From assembly GCA_934725105.1 (NCBI GenBank), contig CAKVBD010000003.1, positions 1 to 64,000 on the forward strand: a stretch of 64,000 nt of DNA, written 5' to 3'. The notes under the pieces were generated by a model that saw only the letters and a list, made by a program, of their open reading frames with translations, was not told where the DNA came from and did no database searches. Origin of the DNA: an uncultured Bulleidia sp. (lineage in GTDB: Bacteria > Bacillota_I > Bacilli_A > Erysipelotrichales > Erysipelotrichaceae). Below, in pieces: positions 1 to 8,993 of the stretch (position 1 is its first letter; every line of letters starts with the position of its first letter). The translations under genes and the position numbers were made by a program.

Positions 1-16
1 CATCTTGATTTTATTT

Positions 17-38
17 AAGTGGCTAACCACTTCTTTTT
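17..38 (+). terminator. Possible terminator of a gene left of the window
   Basis: A 6-bp hairpin (AAGTGG / CCACTT with a CTAA loop) is followed by CTTTTTG on the plus strand. It would end a plus-strand gene lying outside the window. The stem is short, so the call is tentative. Confidence 0.4.
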
Positions 39-79
39 GTCATGTCTGCTACATAGCATAATGTTTCACACTTTCCTTT

Positions 80-105
80 AAAAATGGACTGTTTTACCAG
101 TCCAT
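80..105 (-). terminator. Rho-independent terminator
   Basis: Read on the minus strand, an 8-bp perfect stem (ATGGACTG / CAGTCCAT, loop GTAAAA) is followed by a run of T just after the stop of the secreted protein gene at 110. Confidence 0.75.
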
Positions 106-109
106 ACGT

Positions 110-985
110 TTACCATGCTACATAATAATCTGTTGTTCCAGCAGGACAGCCTGTATCTAAAACAATACATGTTCCCTTAGAACATGGGAATGTTGTACCT
201 TGTGGCATATCACTTGCGGCAACAACATAATTATCACCATCTCTATAGAAACCTTCAGAATCTAACGTCCATGTAGGTGTCAGATAATGATATAAAACAT
301 TAGAAGAATAATATGTTTCTCTTCTTCCACCATAATAATTCACACCAGATGCCTTTGTTAAGGATCCGCTAGATCCCATAGATGCAAATAAAGCAGAATA
401 ATCTACAGCAGCTACAACAGGAACAGGTGTCTTCTCATCTTTCACTTGGTCCTTTAATACATACCCTTTAACACCATCAAAATCAACTTCATAATATGCA
501 TAGTCATTTGTACCAACAATATGTAATTCATCATCCGTTGTTTTTGTGAATATCGTTGTAGATTCTTCTTGTGGCAATTGTTTCACTTCAATATCACCAT
601 CCGCATATTTAATTTCATCTACTGGATTAAAGATATCTTCATGACTGCTTGTCAGCTTATTGACATTTACATAGCCAACTTTTCCACTAGGTGTAATAAT
701 TTTACAAAGTTCACCTTCTGCACTTAACAGCTGCACTTGTGTTCCTTTTCCATCTGTTTCAATTGTGGAAGAAACATTTGTACCGTCTTTTAGAATATTT
801 GCTTCACTTGTCAGATACATTGTCTGTTTATCTGTATCTACAAGCTGTGTAAAATCAGCAGATACTGCATTTGTATATGACTGGGAACTTGAAAATTTAA
901 AGTTTCCACTCGCATCAACACTTAAACCACTTAAAAAGAGAACAGCAGCAGTTACAGGTAACATTGTAATAAATCTTTTCTTCAT
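110..985 (-). CDS. Secreted SH3-like domain protein
   Basis: A 291-residue exported protein of unknown exact role. Residues 1-26 form a signal peptide (KKR, then a hydrophobic core ending near VDASG). Residues about 55-115 and 125-185 look like two bacterial SH3 modules, each with a GYV segment (KVGYVNVNKL, GVKGYVLKDQ), a fold that usually binds peptidoglycan. The C-terminal 90 residues are rich in Gly, Tyr and Thr (NYYGGRRETYYSS, then TTDYYVAW at the end) and could be a 3D/RlpA-like double-psi barrel, but I cannot confirm this. It has a strong ribosome site (AGGAGG) and is followed by its own terminator, so it is a single-gene unit. Likely a cell-wall associated protein; no catalytic residues are recognised. 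Confidence 0.7.
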   Translation of the reverse strand: MKKRFITMLPVTAAVLFLSGLSVDASGNFKFSSSQSYTNAVSADFTQLVDTDKQTMYLTSEANILKDGTNVSSTIETDGKGTQVQLLSAEGELCKIITPSGKVGYVNVNKLTSSHEDIFNPVDEIKYADGDIEVKQLPQEESTTIFTKTTDDELHIVGTNDYAYYEVDFDGVKGYVLKDQVKDEKTPVPVVAAVDYSALFASMGSSGSLTKASGVNYYGGRRETYYSSNVLYHYLTPTWTLDSEGFYRDGDNYVVAASDMPQGTTFPCSKGTCIVLDTGCPAGTTDYYVAW

Positions 986-1057
986 ATTTGTCCTCCTTTT
1001 TTATACGCTAGAAAGTATTCTACACAATTTCTTAAGATTAATCAAATTTTCGCATCA

Positions 1058-1579
1058 TTAACACGAAATCACATAATCTAAAGAAACATCAAATGGTTCT
1101 ACTTCAATTCCGTCTACATATTGTTCATGAAATGCGATACCAACTTTATATCTGCATTCTCCTAAAATAGAATCATAATATCCCTTCCCATATCCACATC
1201 GATGAAAAGAAGAATCATAGCTGGATAATGGAACAATCATGAAATCAATATCTTCTAAATCTGCCATATTTTGACTCACTGGCTCTAATACATGAAATGC
1301 ACCTTCCTGCAATTCAGAAAATGATGAAATATAGTAAAACACTAATGTATTTCCAGTCACTTTTGGAACACAAACATGTTTATGATTTTCAAAACACCAT
1401 GCAAGAATCTCAAATGTATCTACTTCATCTTTCATTGAAACATAACAGCCAATGACACTTGCCTTCTCCATGTATGGTATCAATTTTAAAAATAATGCAT
1501 GTGATCTTTGTTTTCTTTCTAAAGAAGAAATCAATGATCTCTGTTTCTGTCCATATTTTCTAGCATCCATTTTTTTCAT
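1058..1579 (-). CDS. fau: 5-formyltetrahydrofolate cyclo-ligase
   Basis: Converts 5-formyl-THF to 5,10-methenyl-THF with ATP, returning a storage folate to one-carbon metabolism. The family signature G-Y-G-K-G-Y-Y-D is present at about residues 129-136, and the MDARKYGQKQR start is typical of the basic N-terminus. Length is 173 residues from the ATG at 1579, near the family's usual 180-200. The frame stays open upstream to 1651, but that stretch reads through the suf terminator and encodes an unrelated hydrophobic peptide, so I reject the longer form. No Shine-Dalgarno is visible; a TATGAT hexamer ends six bases before the ATG, which suggests a leaderless message. It lies just downstream of sufB. 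Confidence 0.85.
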   Translation of the reverse strand: MKKMDARKYGQKQRSLISSLERKQRSHALFLKLIPYMEKASVIGCYVSMKDEVDTFEILAWCFENHKHVCVPKVTGNTLVFYYISSFSELQEGAFHVLEPVSQNMADLEDIDFMIVPLSSYDSSFHRCGYGKGYYDSILGECRYKVGIAFHEQYVDGIEVEPFDVSLDYVISC

Positions 1580-1585
1580 ACAAAC

Positions 1586-1614
1586 ATCATAAAAGCATTG
1601 TAGAAAAACTACAA
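1586..1614 (-). promoter_or_regulatory. Candidate leaderless promoter of fau
   Basis: On the minus strand, TTGTAG (1609-1614), a 17-base spacer and TATGAT (1586-1591) are followed after six bases by the ATG at 1579. The -35 lies inside the suf terminator hairpin, so terminator and promoter overlap. Confidence 0.45.
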
Positions 1615-1619
1615 TGCTT
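1589..1619 (-). terminator. Terminator of the suf operon
   Basis: An 11-bp perfect stem (AAGCATTGTAG / CTACAATGCTT, five-base loop, 1593-1619) follows the sufB stop, with TTTT at its minus-strand 3' side. The T-run is short, so some read-through into fau is possible. Confidence 0.6.
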
Positions 1620-1625
1620 AACAAA

Positions 1626-3041
1626 TTAACCGATAGAATTTGTAAAATCAATTTTCATCAGCTGATTCAATTCAACCGCATATTCCATTGGAAGTTCACG
1701 TGTAAATGGTTCTAAGAAGCCCATAACGATCATTTCTGTTGCCTGTGCTTCTGATAAGCCTCTACTCATGAGATAGAACAATTCATCTTCAGAAATCTTA
1801 GAAACTTTAGCTTCATGTTCAATCGTTGCAGAATCACAATCATTGATATTCAGTGGAATTGTATCAGATCTGGATTTGTTATCTAGGATCAAAGTATCAC
1901 ATTCAATCTTTGTACGAGAGTTTTCTGCCTTTGGTGTGAAATGGATCCAGTCTCTGAAATTCGTTACACCACCATTACGCGAAACTGATTTTGAAACAAT
2001 AGAAGATGTTGTGTGTGGTGCTAAATGGATCATCTTTGCGCCAGTATCCTGGAACTGATTTTTAGAACCTACCGCAATGGAAATACATAACCCATGCGCA
2101 TATTCTCCAGCAAGAATACAAGCTGGATATTTCATGGAAATACGAGAGCCGATATTTCCATCGATCCATTCCATTGTTCCGTGTTCTTCAACCCTTGCAC
2201 GCTTTGTAACAAGGTTCAAGATATTGCCACTCCAGTTCTGTACAGAAGAATATCTGCACTTTGCACCTTTTCCAACAAATACTTCAACAACAGCTGCATG
2301 CATAGAATCTTTTGAATATTGAGGGGCAGTACATCCTTCAACATAAGAACATTCAGCACCATCATCAACAATGATAATGGATCTTTCAAACTGTCCCATA
2401 GATTCAGAGTTGATTCTAAAATAAGACTGCAATGGCTTTTCAAGTTTGACACCTTTTGGTACATAAATGAAAGAACCACCAGACCATACCGCACTGTTTA
2501 ATGCCGCAAGCTTATTATCACTTGGTGGCACGATCGTAGCAAAATACTTTTTAAAGATATCTGGATATTCTTTTAATGCGGAGTCAATATCAAGGAATAA
2601 AACACCTTTTTCACGTACTTCATCCAGCATATTGTGATATACCGCTTCAGATTCATACTGTGTTGTTACACCTGCAAGGTATTTTCTTTCTGCTTCTGGA
2701 ATACCTAATTTTTCGAATGTATTTTTTACTTCTTCAGGTACATCATCCCAGCTTTTTTCAGCTTCATTACTTACTTTTTTATAATACGTAAAATCCTGGA
2801 AATCAATTTCGGATAAATCTGGTCCCCAGTTTGGCATTTCCATCTTTTCAAATTGATGGAATGCTTTAACTCTAAACTCACACATCCATTCTGGTTCATT
2901 TTTCCATGCGGAAATCTGACGAACGATTTCTTCTGTCAATCCTTTTCCTGTTTCAAGAACCGTCTTGACATTATCATCATGAAATCCATATTTATAATCA
3001 TCCTGTGAGGCAATCACATCTGTGTTCTTTTCTTCGCTCAT
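1626..3041 (-). CDS. sufB: Fe-S cluster assembly scaffold SufB
   Basis: 471-residue SufB, the scaffold subunit of the SufBCD complex on which Fe-S clusters are built. The family core is clear: the Arg-rich N-terminal half, the beta-helix segment with KSRSDT and [15 protein letters not shown] (invariant acidic and His residues), and the C-terminal helical end with [18 protein letters not shown], which is shared with SufD. Length matches the family (about 465). It is the last gene of sufC-sufD-sufS-sufU-sufB, overlapping sufU by four bases (ATGA), so translation is coupled. A hairpin terminator follows immediately. This is the standard Gram-positive suf arrangement and is probably the main Fe-S machine serving PFOR at 16766. 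Confidence 0.97.
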   Translation of the reverse strand: MSEEKNTDVIASQDDYKYGFHDDNVKTVLETGKGLTEEIVRQISAWKNEPEWMCEFRVKAFHQFEKMEMPNWGPDLSEIDFQDFTYYKKVSNEAEKSWDDVPEEVKNTFEKLGIPEAERKYLAGVTTQYESEAVYHNMLDEVREKGVLFLDIDSALKEYPDIFKKYFATIVPPSDNKLAALNSAVWSGGSFIYVPKGVKLEKPLQSYFRINSESMGQFERSIIIVDDGAECSYVEGCTAPQYSKDSMHAAVVEVFVGKGAKCRYSSVQNWSGNILNLVTKRARVEEHGTMEWIDGNIGSRISMKYPACILAGEYAHGLCISIAVGSKNQFQDTGAKMIHLAPHTTSSIVSKSVSRNGGVTNFRDWIHFTPKAENSRTKIECDTLILDNKSRSDTIPLNINDCDSATIEHEAKVSKISEDELFYLMSRGLSEAQATEMIVMGFLEPFTRELPMEYAVELNQLMKIDFTNSIG

Positions 3042-3493
3042 TCTTTTTCCTCACTTTCATGAATCATCTGATCGATTGCTTTCCAGCCAATCGTTGCACA
3101 CTTAATACGATTTGCCTGTTTATAGACATTCTTTAATGCAACTGCTTCTTCCAGAACATCAGGATCATATTCTTTTGCATCAATCATATTGAAATATTGA
3201 TGAATGATAGCTTCTGCTTCTTCTACAGATTTTCCTTTTAGAAGATCTGTCATCATAGAAGTAGATGCGGTGGAAATCGTACAGGCAACGCCATCAAAAC
3301 GAATATCTTCAATTTTTCCATCCTTGATCTTTGATTGTACTGTAATATCGTCAATACAGCTGTCAGAAGCCATATGAACACTTTTATAATCAGCTTCTTC
3401 TGTCAATTTATGATTATGTGGATACTGGTAATGATCCATGATCAATTCTCTTAGAATTTCAGGATCATTTAACATATCATTTGTATTACTCAT
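3038..3493 (-). CDS. sufU: SufU, zinc-dependent sulfurtransferase
   Basis: 151-residue SufU, which takes sulfur from the SufS persulfide and passes it on toward SufBCD. The zinc ligands expected from B. subtilis SufU are present: Cys and Asp in SDSCIDD, Cys in GVACTIS and Cys in IKCATIGW. The first motif is unusual: the normal N-P-x-C-G-D is S-D-S-C-I-D here, but the C-x-D ligand spacing is kept. I start at the ATG at 3493 (AAGGAG eight bases upstream) rather than a TTG one codon earlier. It lies between sufS and sufB as in most Firmicutes. Confidence 0.95.
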   Translation of the reverse strand: MSNTNDMLNDPEILRELIMDHYQYPHNHKLTEEADYKSVHMASDSCIDDITVQSKIKDGKIEDIRFDGVACTISTASTSMMTDLLKGKSVEEAEAIIHQYFNMIDAKEYDPDVLEEAVALKNVYKQANRIKCATIGWKAIDQMIHESEEKE

Positions 3494-3505
3494 CAATATA
3501 ACTCC

Positions 3506-4723
3506 TTAAAAGAAAATTCCAACACAATTTTCTAATGTAATTTCTTTACATGCTTCAACAAAACGATCAATTTCTTCTTTTGTATTGTAGAAATACAAAG
3601 AAGCACGAATTGACTGATCGGTATGAATGATGTTATGCAGGATCTTCGCACAGTGGTTGCCTGATCTCACCGCAATATTTTTACTTGCGAGGAATCCAGC
3701 AGCGTCTTGTGCAAATACACCCTTTGCATTGAAATCAATTGGTCCATACAGGTTATTAGGATTAATGATTTCAATATTGTCTAACTGAGATAGTTTATCA
3801 ATTGCATATGCACGCAATTCTTTTTCATATTCATGAATATTATCCAAGCCAATAGAAAGAAGATACTGAATTGCAGCACCTGTACCAATCACACCTTCAA
3901 TATTTGGTGTACCAGCTTCAAACTTCACTGGGGTATCTTTCAGAAGCATTTCTCCATCTTTATTGAATCTAGCATTCATATCTCCACCATAGAATACTGG
4001 TTCCATCGCATCCAGCAGTTTCTTTTTTCCATAGAGAATTCCTACGCCAGAAGGGCCACACATCTTATGTGCGGAAAAACCTAAGAAGTCAACATCCAGA
4101 TCTTTTACATCGACTTTCATATGTGGAACAGACTGTGCACCATCAACAATCATATATGCGCCATAAGAATGTGCAATTTCACACATTTCTTTAATTGGCT
4201 GAATTGAACCTAATACATTTGTTACTTCTGCAACAGAAACAACCTTGACACCTTCATGCATTGCTTTTTTAAAAGTATCAATTGTAATATTTGCTTCCTC
4301 ATCAGTTTCAATATATTCAATGTTGATGCCAATCTCTTTTTGTAAAGCAAACCATGGCAATACATTACTTGCATGTTCTGCATACGTAATCAATACTGTA
4401 TCACCCTTCTTTAACATTGGCTTTAAGCCAAATGCAATCTGATTCAGGGAATGGGATACATTATGTGTATAGACAACTTCATCTTTATCGCAATGAATCA
4501 ATTCAGCAACAAGATTTCTTGTGCCGTCATAAAGTTTGTCATTTATTTCAGCAACACGATAATCTCCACGATGCACGTTGGATGTATGTTTTGTATAAAA
4601 ATCAACCACAGCATCAATTACACATTGTGGCTTCAAGCTTGTTGCGGCAGAATCTAAATAAACAAGATCTGGGTTATTCTGGATCATTGGAAAGTCTTTT
4701 CTGATTTTGTCTACATCTAACAT
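3506..4723 (-). CDS. sufS: Cysteine desulfurase SufS
   Basis: 405-residue PLP enzyme that removes sulfur from cysteine to give alanine and an enzyme persulfide. Visible markers are the N-terminal YLDSAATS, the pyridoxal lysine in FSAHKMCGPSG (about residue 226), and the active-site cysteine in RSGNHCAK (about residue 361), equivalent to the RAGHHC loop of group II desulfurases. It overlaps sufD by seven bases and precedes sufU, its partner. The length is normal. A short tail (ENCVGIFF) extends past the usual C-terminal helix. Confidence 0.97.
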   Translation of the reverse strand: MLDVDKIRKDFPMIQNNPDLVYLDSAATSLKPQCVIDAVVDFYTKHTSNVHRGDYRVAEINDKLYDGTRNLVAELIHCDKDEVVYTHNVSHSLNQIAFGLKPMLKKGDTVLITYAEHASNVLPWFALQKEIGINIEYIETDEEANITIDTFKKAMHEGVKVVSVAEVTNVLGSIQPIKEMCEIAHSYGAYMIVDGAQSVPHMKVDVKDLDVDFLGFSAHKMCGPSGVGILYGKKKLLDAMEPVFYGGDMNARFNKDGEMLLKDTPVKFEAGTPNIEGVIGTGAAIQYLLSIGLDNIHEYEKELRAYAIDKLSQLDNIEIINPNNLYGPIDFNAKGVFAQDAAGFLASKNIAVRSGNHCAKILHNIIHTDQSIRASLYFYNTKEEIDRFVEACKEITLENCVGIFF

Positions 4724-5517
4724 AATTCATTCAACTTCCTTTCCATTTCTTCTTTCAGTTTTTCTTTGAGAACTTCATTATTCAATGTATCTGTAATAGG
4801 CATTAAATATCCAGTAGAAATCAATGAAGTACATTGCTTTACAGATAATCCACGGCTCATCAGATAATACAACTGATCATCATCTACTCTACCAATGCTC
4901 ATCGCATGAGAAGCATTGACATCATTTTCATCAATAAGTAATTCTGGCAGAATCGTTGCATGGACACCTTTTTCAAATGACAATGCACGAGAAGTCTGAT
5001 GAGATTGTGAACGACGTGCACCTTTCACAACTTTACCGATTGCATCAATCATCAGTTCCCCTGTCTTTAATACAACAGAGTAATTCTTCATATCCCCATA
5101 TGTATGTGGTGCATAGTTAACGACCTGCATACGATAGTTCTTCTTACAGTCAACTAAAGAAGCACTTGTAACAAGTGCAGAAGCACCTTCCTGTCTTAAT
5201 GCAACAAATGTATTTCTCATTGTTGCTGCACCATTACATTCACCATATGCAACGGTTACATGTGCGTTAGCTAATACTTCATGAGATTCATCGACATGGA
5301 TTTCACTCTTCGCAGCATTCCAGAACAGATACGCTACATTTGTATTGCTTTCCGCAAATGTACGAATATTAATTTTTTTAGCATTTATAATGCGGATGTA
5401 TACATCACTATCTTCTTTCGCAAAGAATGTCAGTTCAATATCACGCTGTGTATCAATGACATATTCACTGTATCCTGATGGAAGAAGTACATCCATATTT
5501 ACATGGATCTGTTCCAT
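4717..5517 (-). CDS. sufD: SufD-like Fe-S assembly protein
   Basis: 266-residue member of the SufB/SufD family; SufD partners SufB and SufC in cluster assembly and iron acquisition. The conserved C-terminal half is clear ([30 protein letters not shown]), including the family His in NASHAMS. The N-terminal part is short compared with E. coli SufD (about 420), as is common in related Firmicutes. I start at the ATG at 5517, which overlaps the sufC stop as TAATG; the reading frame upstream lies inside sufC and shows no homology. The SufC-D-S-U-B order supports the assignment. Confidence 0.9.
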   Translation of the reverse strand: MEQIHVNMDVLLPSGYSEYVIDTQRDIELTFFAKEDSDVYIRIINAKKINIRTFAESNTNVAYLFWNAAKSEIHVDESHEVLANAHVTVAYGECNGAATMRNTFVALRQEGASALVTSASLVDCKKNYRMQVVNYAPHTYGDMKNYSVVLKTGELMIDAIGKVVKGARRSQSHQTSRALSFEKGVHATILPELLIDENDVNASHAMSIGRVDDDQLYYLMSRGLSVKQCTSLISTGYLMPITDTLNNEVLKEKLKEEMERKLNELC

Positions 5518-6362
5518 TATTTCTTTCCTGCACTTTCTGCAGCAGTACGAACTGCACAAGTACCAATACCAGTAGATACTGTTCTAACATTGTTCTGTGC
5601 TTCTGAAGCTGGCTGAACGTTATATTCCTGATAGATCCAGTCATAACCTTCCTGATCGATCTTTTCAGCTAATTCTTCTCCACCTTCAACAACGATTTTA
5701 CCGTTAACTAATACGTGTGTGAATTGTGGCTTGATCAACTGATAGAATCTTTCATAGTGAGATACAACGATCATACTCATATTTGTTTCATTCTTCATTT
5801 TATTTAAAGCATCCGCAACAATACGTAATGCATCGACATCAAGTCCAGAATCAATTTCATCCAGCATACTCAAAGATGGCTTTAACATTTCCATCTGAAC
5901 GATTTCATTTCTCTTCTTTTCCCCACCAGAAAAGCCTTCATTCAAGAAACGGTGTGCAAGATCTTCTTTCATTTCCAGATCTTTAATTGTAGATTCCATT
6001 TCCTTAATGAACTTAAATAAAGAAATTGGCTGTTCTCTTCTTACATTCATAGCTGCACGCAAGAAATCAGAATTTGTTACGCCTGGAATTTCCTGTGGGT
6101 ACTGCATTGCAAGAAACAGTCCGGCAACACTTCTTTCATTAACTGGCATTTCAAGAATGTTCTTTCCATCATATGTAATAGAACCTTCTGTAACGATATA
6201 TTTAGGATTCCCCATAATTGCGGCAAGCAGTGTTGATTTGCCATTTCCATTAGGACCCATTAAAGCATGGACTTCATTTTCATTTACAGTGAGATCCACA
6301 CCTTTCAGTATTTCTTTTCCTTCAACTTCTACATGAAGATTTTTAATTTCCAAAGTTTTCAT
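5517..6362 (-). CDS. sufC: SufC ATPase of the SufBCD complex
   Basis: 281-residue ABC-type ATPase that drives conformational change of SufB-SufD. Walker A is GPNGNGKST (about residues 36-44), the signature is FSGGEKKRNEI, and Walker B is LSMLDEIDSGLD followed by the switch His in VVSHY. The last 30 residues, rich in Val, Thr and Ala, extend beyond the usual 250-residue length and have no assigned role. It is the first gene of the suf operon, with a GAGGAAG ribosome site and a promoter upstream facing away from prsA. Confidence 0.96.
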   Translation of the reverse strand: MKTLEIKNLHVEVEGKEILKGVDLTVNENEVHALMGPNGNGKSTLLAAIMGNPKYIVTEGSITYDGKNILEMPVNERSVAGLFLAMQYPQEIPGVTNSDFLRAAMNVRREQPISLFKFIKEMESTIKDLEMKEDLAHRFLNEGFSGGEKKRNEIVQMEMLKPSLSMLDEIDSGLDVDALRIVADALNKMKNETNMSMIVVSHYERFYQLIKPQFTHVLVNGKIVVEGGEELAEKIDQEGYDWIYQEYNVQPASEAQNNVRTVSTGIGTCAVRTAAESAGKK

Positions 6363-6394
6363 AAATACACTTCCTCTATTCGTTTCCGCTCGTT

Positions 6395-6423
6395 ATTTTA
6401 TCATTTTTGGAATTAGATGTCTT
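6395..6423 (-). promoter_or_regulatory. suf operon promoter
   Basis: On the minus strand, AAGACA (6418-6423), a 17-base spacer and TAAAAT (6395-6400) preceded by TGA give an extended -10 promoter about 33 bases upstream of sufC. No IscR- or Fur-like palindrome is obvious. Confidence 0.45.
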
Positions 6424-6469
6424 GTAATGTGTTCACTTTCTTGTTCATATAACCTTCACATTGTTAAAA

Positions 6470-6498
6470 TTGCTTTTCAAGAGTGCTTGCAATATAAT
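6470..6498 (+). promoter_or_regulatory. Promoter of the prsA-like pair
   Basis: TTGCTT (6470-6475), exactly 17 bases, then TATAAT (6493-6498). The AGGAGG ribosome site follows at 6517. This divergent promoter shares the intergenic region with suf. Confidence 0.75.
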
Positions 6499-6526
6499 GA
6501 ATAAGCTTATTTTAATAGGAGGATTT

Positions 6527-7597
6527 ATGGGTAAATTCTTGAAAAAGAACTGGTTTGTAGTCCTTGTCGCTACATTGTTTATTGGTGTAGTTGGATATTA
6601 CATCTATGATACAAACAAAGGAAAGCTCAAAGGCAAGAAAGCAAATGGAGAAGATGTTGTATACGAAATCAACGGTAATGATACAACTGCTTCTGCATTC
6701 TATGATGAATTATATTCATCTAACGGAACAAGCAGTGCTGTTGCTTTATTCAAACAGGCAGTTGCTGATGCATCCGTTAACACAACAAGTGAAATGAAAG
6801 ACAATGCTAAAAAACAGGCAGAATCAATCAAATCCAATTACCAGTCTAACTATGGTTCCAGCTATGAATCATATTTAGCAAAAGACTTGGCTTCTACAGG
6901 TTTCTCTGATTTAGAAGAATACTTGATCGAAGTGCAGAAGATCAATTCTATTACTGCTGATTATGCAAAGAAGAATTTTGATGACCTTAACATCAGACAG
7001 GTATCTTACATTCTGATCAAGTATGAAGATACTTCTAATCCAAGTGCTGAAACAACAGACGATGAAAAGAAGAGAATGGCTGCTGTTGATGAAGAATTAA
7101 AGAATGGTACTGATTTCGCAACAGTTGCACAAGATCATTCTGAAGACTCTTCTACAGCAAGCAATGGTGGTAATTTAGGTGTCATTGATAAAAATACAAC
7201 TTCTATTGACTCAACATTCTTGTCTACTTCCCTTGCATTAAAAGAAGGTGAAGTATCAGACTGGGTAAGAAGTGATTCCTTTGGATACTTCAAAATCATG
7301 TGTACAGCTTCTACACAGAAAACACTAGAAAGCAATAACACAGATTCTGATCCATACTTATCCCTTGTTCAGCAATACGATACAACTTTGGAAAATACAG
7401 CGATTTGGGAAAAGGCTCAGGAATTAGGTATTGATTTCAAAGGAAACGATGACATTGAAAAGGCAATCAAATCTGCATTCAATGTAACAGATGATACAGA
7501 CAAGAAATCAACAGAAGCTACTGCAACTCCAGAAACTACAACTACTCCAGAAACAACTGCGACTCCAGAAGCAAGTGCAGAAAGTGAGGCTAACTAA
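6527..7597 (+). CDS. prsA: Membrane-anchored PrsA-like peptidyl-prolyl isomerase
   Basis: 356-residue extracytoplasmic foldase that helps secreted proteins fold after Sec export. Start is the ATG at 6527 with AGGAGG five bases upstream. Residues about 8-25 form one transmembrane anchor (FVVLVATLFIGVVGYYIY); there is no lipobox, unlike classical PrsA. A parvulin domain lies at about residues 155-265, with the family pattern F-A-x-V-A, S-x-D-x-S, GGNLG and F-G-Y-F-K-I. The C-terminal 30 residues are a Thr/Pro/Glu-rich low-complexity tail. The next gene starts two bases after the stop and encodes a related lipoprotein, so the two are co-transcribed and may act together at the membrane. Confidence 0.85.
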   Translation: MGKFLKKNWFVVLVATLFIGVVGYYIYDTNKGKLKGKKANGEDVVYEINGNDTTASAFYDELYSSNGTSSAVALFKQAVADASVNTTSEMKDNAKKQAESIKSNYQSNYGSSYESYLAKDLASTGFSDLEEYLIEVQKINSITADYAKKNFDDLNIRQVSYILIKYEDTSNPSAETTDDEKKRMAAVDEELKNGTDFATVAQDHSEDSSTASNGGNLGVIDKNTTSIDSTFLSTSLALKEGEVSDWVRSDSFGYFKIMCTASTQKTLESNNTDSDPYLSLVQQYDTTLENTAIWEKAQELGIDFKGNDDIEKAIKSAFNVTDDTDKKSTEATATPETTTTPETTATPEASAESEAN

Positions 7598-7598
7598 C

Positions 7599-8516
7599 AT
7601 GAAAAATACAAGAAATCTATTATTAGCATCCCTTCTATCTTTCTCTGTTTTAGCAGGATGTTCTGATGCACAGGCAAAATTAAAGGATTCTTCCACAGCT
7701 CTATTCTCTGTAGGAAAGAAGACAGTAACAAAAGGTGATCTGTATTCCAAGATGAATTCTACTTCTGGTGCATCTGTTGTTACAAATAACGCTACAAAGC
7801 AGATCAGTGCTGCTGAAATTGAAGTTACAGATGATATGAAAGAAAGTGCTGAAAAGACACTGAAATCATATAAGAGCATGTATGGTGATACATTTGCTTC
7901 TTATCTGGAAAATGTCAATATGACTGAAGATGAATATCTAAACAACTATTTGATTCCATCTTTACAGGCAGAACAGCTGCCAAAGGCATATCTTGAACAA
8001 AACTGGGATAACGTTGCTAAACTATATACACCACGTAAAGCTACGGTATTGGAATTTACTACTAGTGATGATGCCAAGGCTGCATTGAGTGAATTGAATG
8101 ATGGTTCTAAGACTGCTGCAGAAGCTGCAAGCGGTCATAACTCTTCTTCTACTGGTGAAAGCAAGATCTATACAATCGAAGATACTGATCTTGATTCTAT
8201 TGTTAGAAGCTGCATCAATTCTAATACTCCAGATGATGGATGGACACAGGTTCCAGCAAGTGATGGAAGCAAGTTCTATGTTGTTAAGGTAGATGACAAC
8301 GATCCTGATAACTTCAAAGATGAATGTATTGCTTCTCTTGTATCTGTTTCTCAGATCAAGTCTGATTCAACAACATATTTCTTCAAGAAATATAACTTCC
8401 ATGTGTATGACAAAGTTATCTATGATGCTCTTGAAAAAGACTATCCTGATTACCTTGTACAAGATATGAAAGATACAAGTTCATCATCTTCTAAAGATTC
8501 ATCAACAAACGAATAA
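7599..8516 (+). CDS. PrsA-like foldase lipoprotein, degenerate parvulin
   Basis: 305-residue lipoprotein. The signal peptide ends in the lipobox L-A-G-C (SVLAGCSDA), so it is predicted to be lipidated on Cys20. Its plan mirrors the preceding gene: an N-terminal helical part (about residues 25-140, with SYKSMYGDTFASYLENVN resembling SYGSSYESYLAKDL upstream) and a central region with only remnants of parvulin (PRKATVLEF, then FYVVKVDD), lacking GGNLG. It is therefore probably a chaperone paralogue without isomerase activity. The Ser-rich C-terminus is low complexity. It starts two bases after the prsA stop and is followed by a strong terminator. Confidence 0.75.
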   Translation: MKNTRNLLLASLLSFSVLAGCSDAQAKLKDSSTALFSVGKKTVTKGDLYSKMNSTSGASVVTNNATKQISAAEIEVTDDMKESAEKTLKSYKSMYGDTFASYLENVNMTEDEYLNNYLIPSLQAEQLPKAYLEQNWDNVAKLYTPRKATVLEFTTSDDAKAALSELNDGSKTAAEAASGHNSSSTGESKIYTIEDTDLDSIVRSCINSNTPDDGWTQVPASDGSKFYVVKVDDNDPDNFKDECIASLVSVSQIKSDSTTYFFKKYNFHVYDKVIYDALEKDYPDYLVQDMKDTSSSSSKDSSTNE

Positions 8517-8525
8517 TGCATTCAT

Positions 8526-8552
8526 AAAGAGAGATTCATTCTCTCTTTTTTT
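8526..8552 (+). terminator. Rho-independent terminator of the prsA pair
   Basis: 9-bp stem AAAGAGAGA / TCTCTCTTT with a TTCAT loop, continuing into a T-run. Confidence 0.85.
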
Positions 8553-8559
8553 ATTGTAA

Positions 8560-8568
8560 TGCTATAAT
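8560..8568 (+). promoter_or_regulatory. Extended -10 promoter of hit
   Basis: TGCTATAAT at 8560-8568 is a consensus extended -10 element, 26 bases before the hit ATG, with GGAGG in between. Confidence 0.6.
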
Positions 8569-8594
8569 TATTTTATTCATTGGAGGATTTTATC

Positions 8595-8990
8595 ATGTGT
8601 ATTTTTTGCGATATTATTTCTGGAAAGATTCCATCATCTAAAGTATATGAAGATGATGATGTACTGGCAATTTTAGATGTTTCTCAAGTTACATTTGGAC
8701 ATACACTTGTCATGCCTAAAAAGCATGTTGAAAACATTCTAGAAGCAGATGAAGAAACTGTTGTGAAATGTGCAAAAGTTATTTCTAAATTATCTAAGCA
8801 GATCGTTCATAATACAGGAGCTGTTGGATGTAATGTATTAAACAATTGCGGTGAAGTTGCTGGACAGACAGTTCATCACCTCCACTTCCATATCATTCCT
8901 AGATATTCTGAATCTGATGCGGTAAGTTTTCAGTTTAATGAAAGTGAAAAGCAGAATCTGGCAAAAGTATTAGAAAAGGTCAAAGGTTGA
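8595..8990 (+). CDS. hit: HIT-family nucleotide hydrolase
   Basis: 131-residue histidine-triad protein, probably a purine nucleoside phosphoramidase or dinucleotide hydrolase. The N-terminal C-I-F-C-D pattern and the catalytic triad motif H-x-H-x-H (TVHHLHFHIIPRY, about residues 93-105) are intact. I start at the ATG at 8595 because GGAGG sits at the right distance; the in-frame upstream codons are not needed. It shares an operon with the Nudix-like gene, three bases downstream. In Firmicutes this protein is often annotated next to secretion genes (prsA), as here. Confidence 0.93.
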   Translation: MCIFCDIISGKIPSSKVYEDDDVLAILDVSQVTFGHTLVMPKKHVENILEADEETVVKCAKVISKLSKQIVHNTGAVGCNVLNNCGEVAGQTVHHLHFHIIPRYSESDAVSFQFNESEKQNLAKVLEKVKG

Positions 8991-8993
8991 TGT

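Noticed and set aside
4717..5517. Reading the 4717 gene as a second sufB
   Set aside because: It shares only the family C-terminal half with SufB, is much shorter, and lies at the sufD position in the C-D-S-U-B order.
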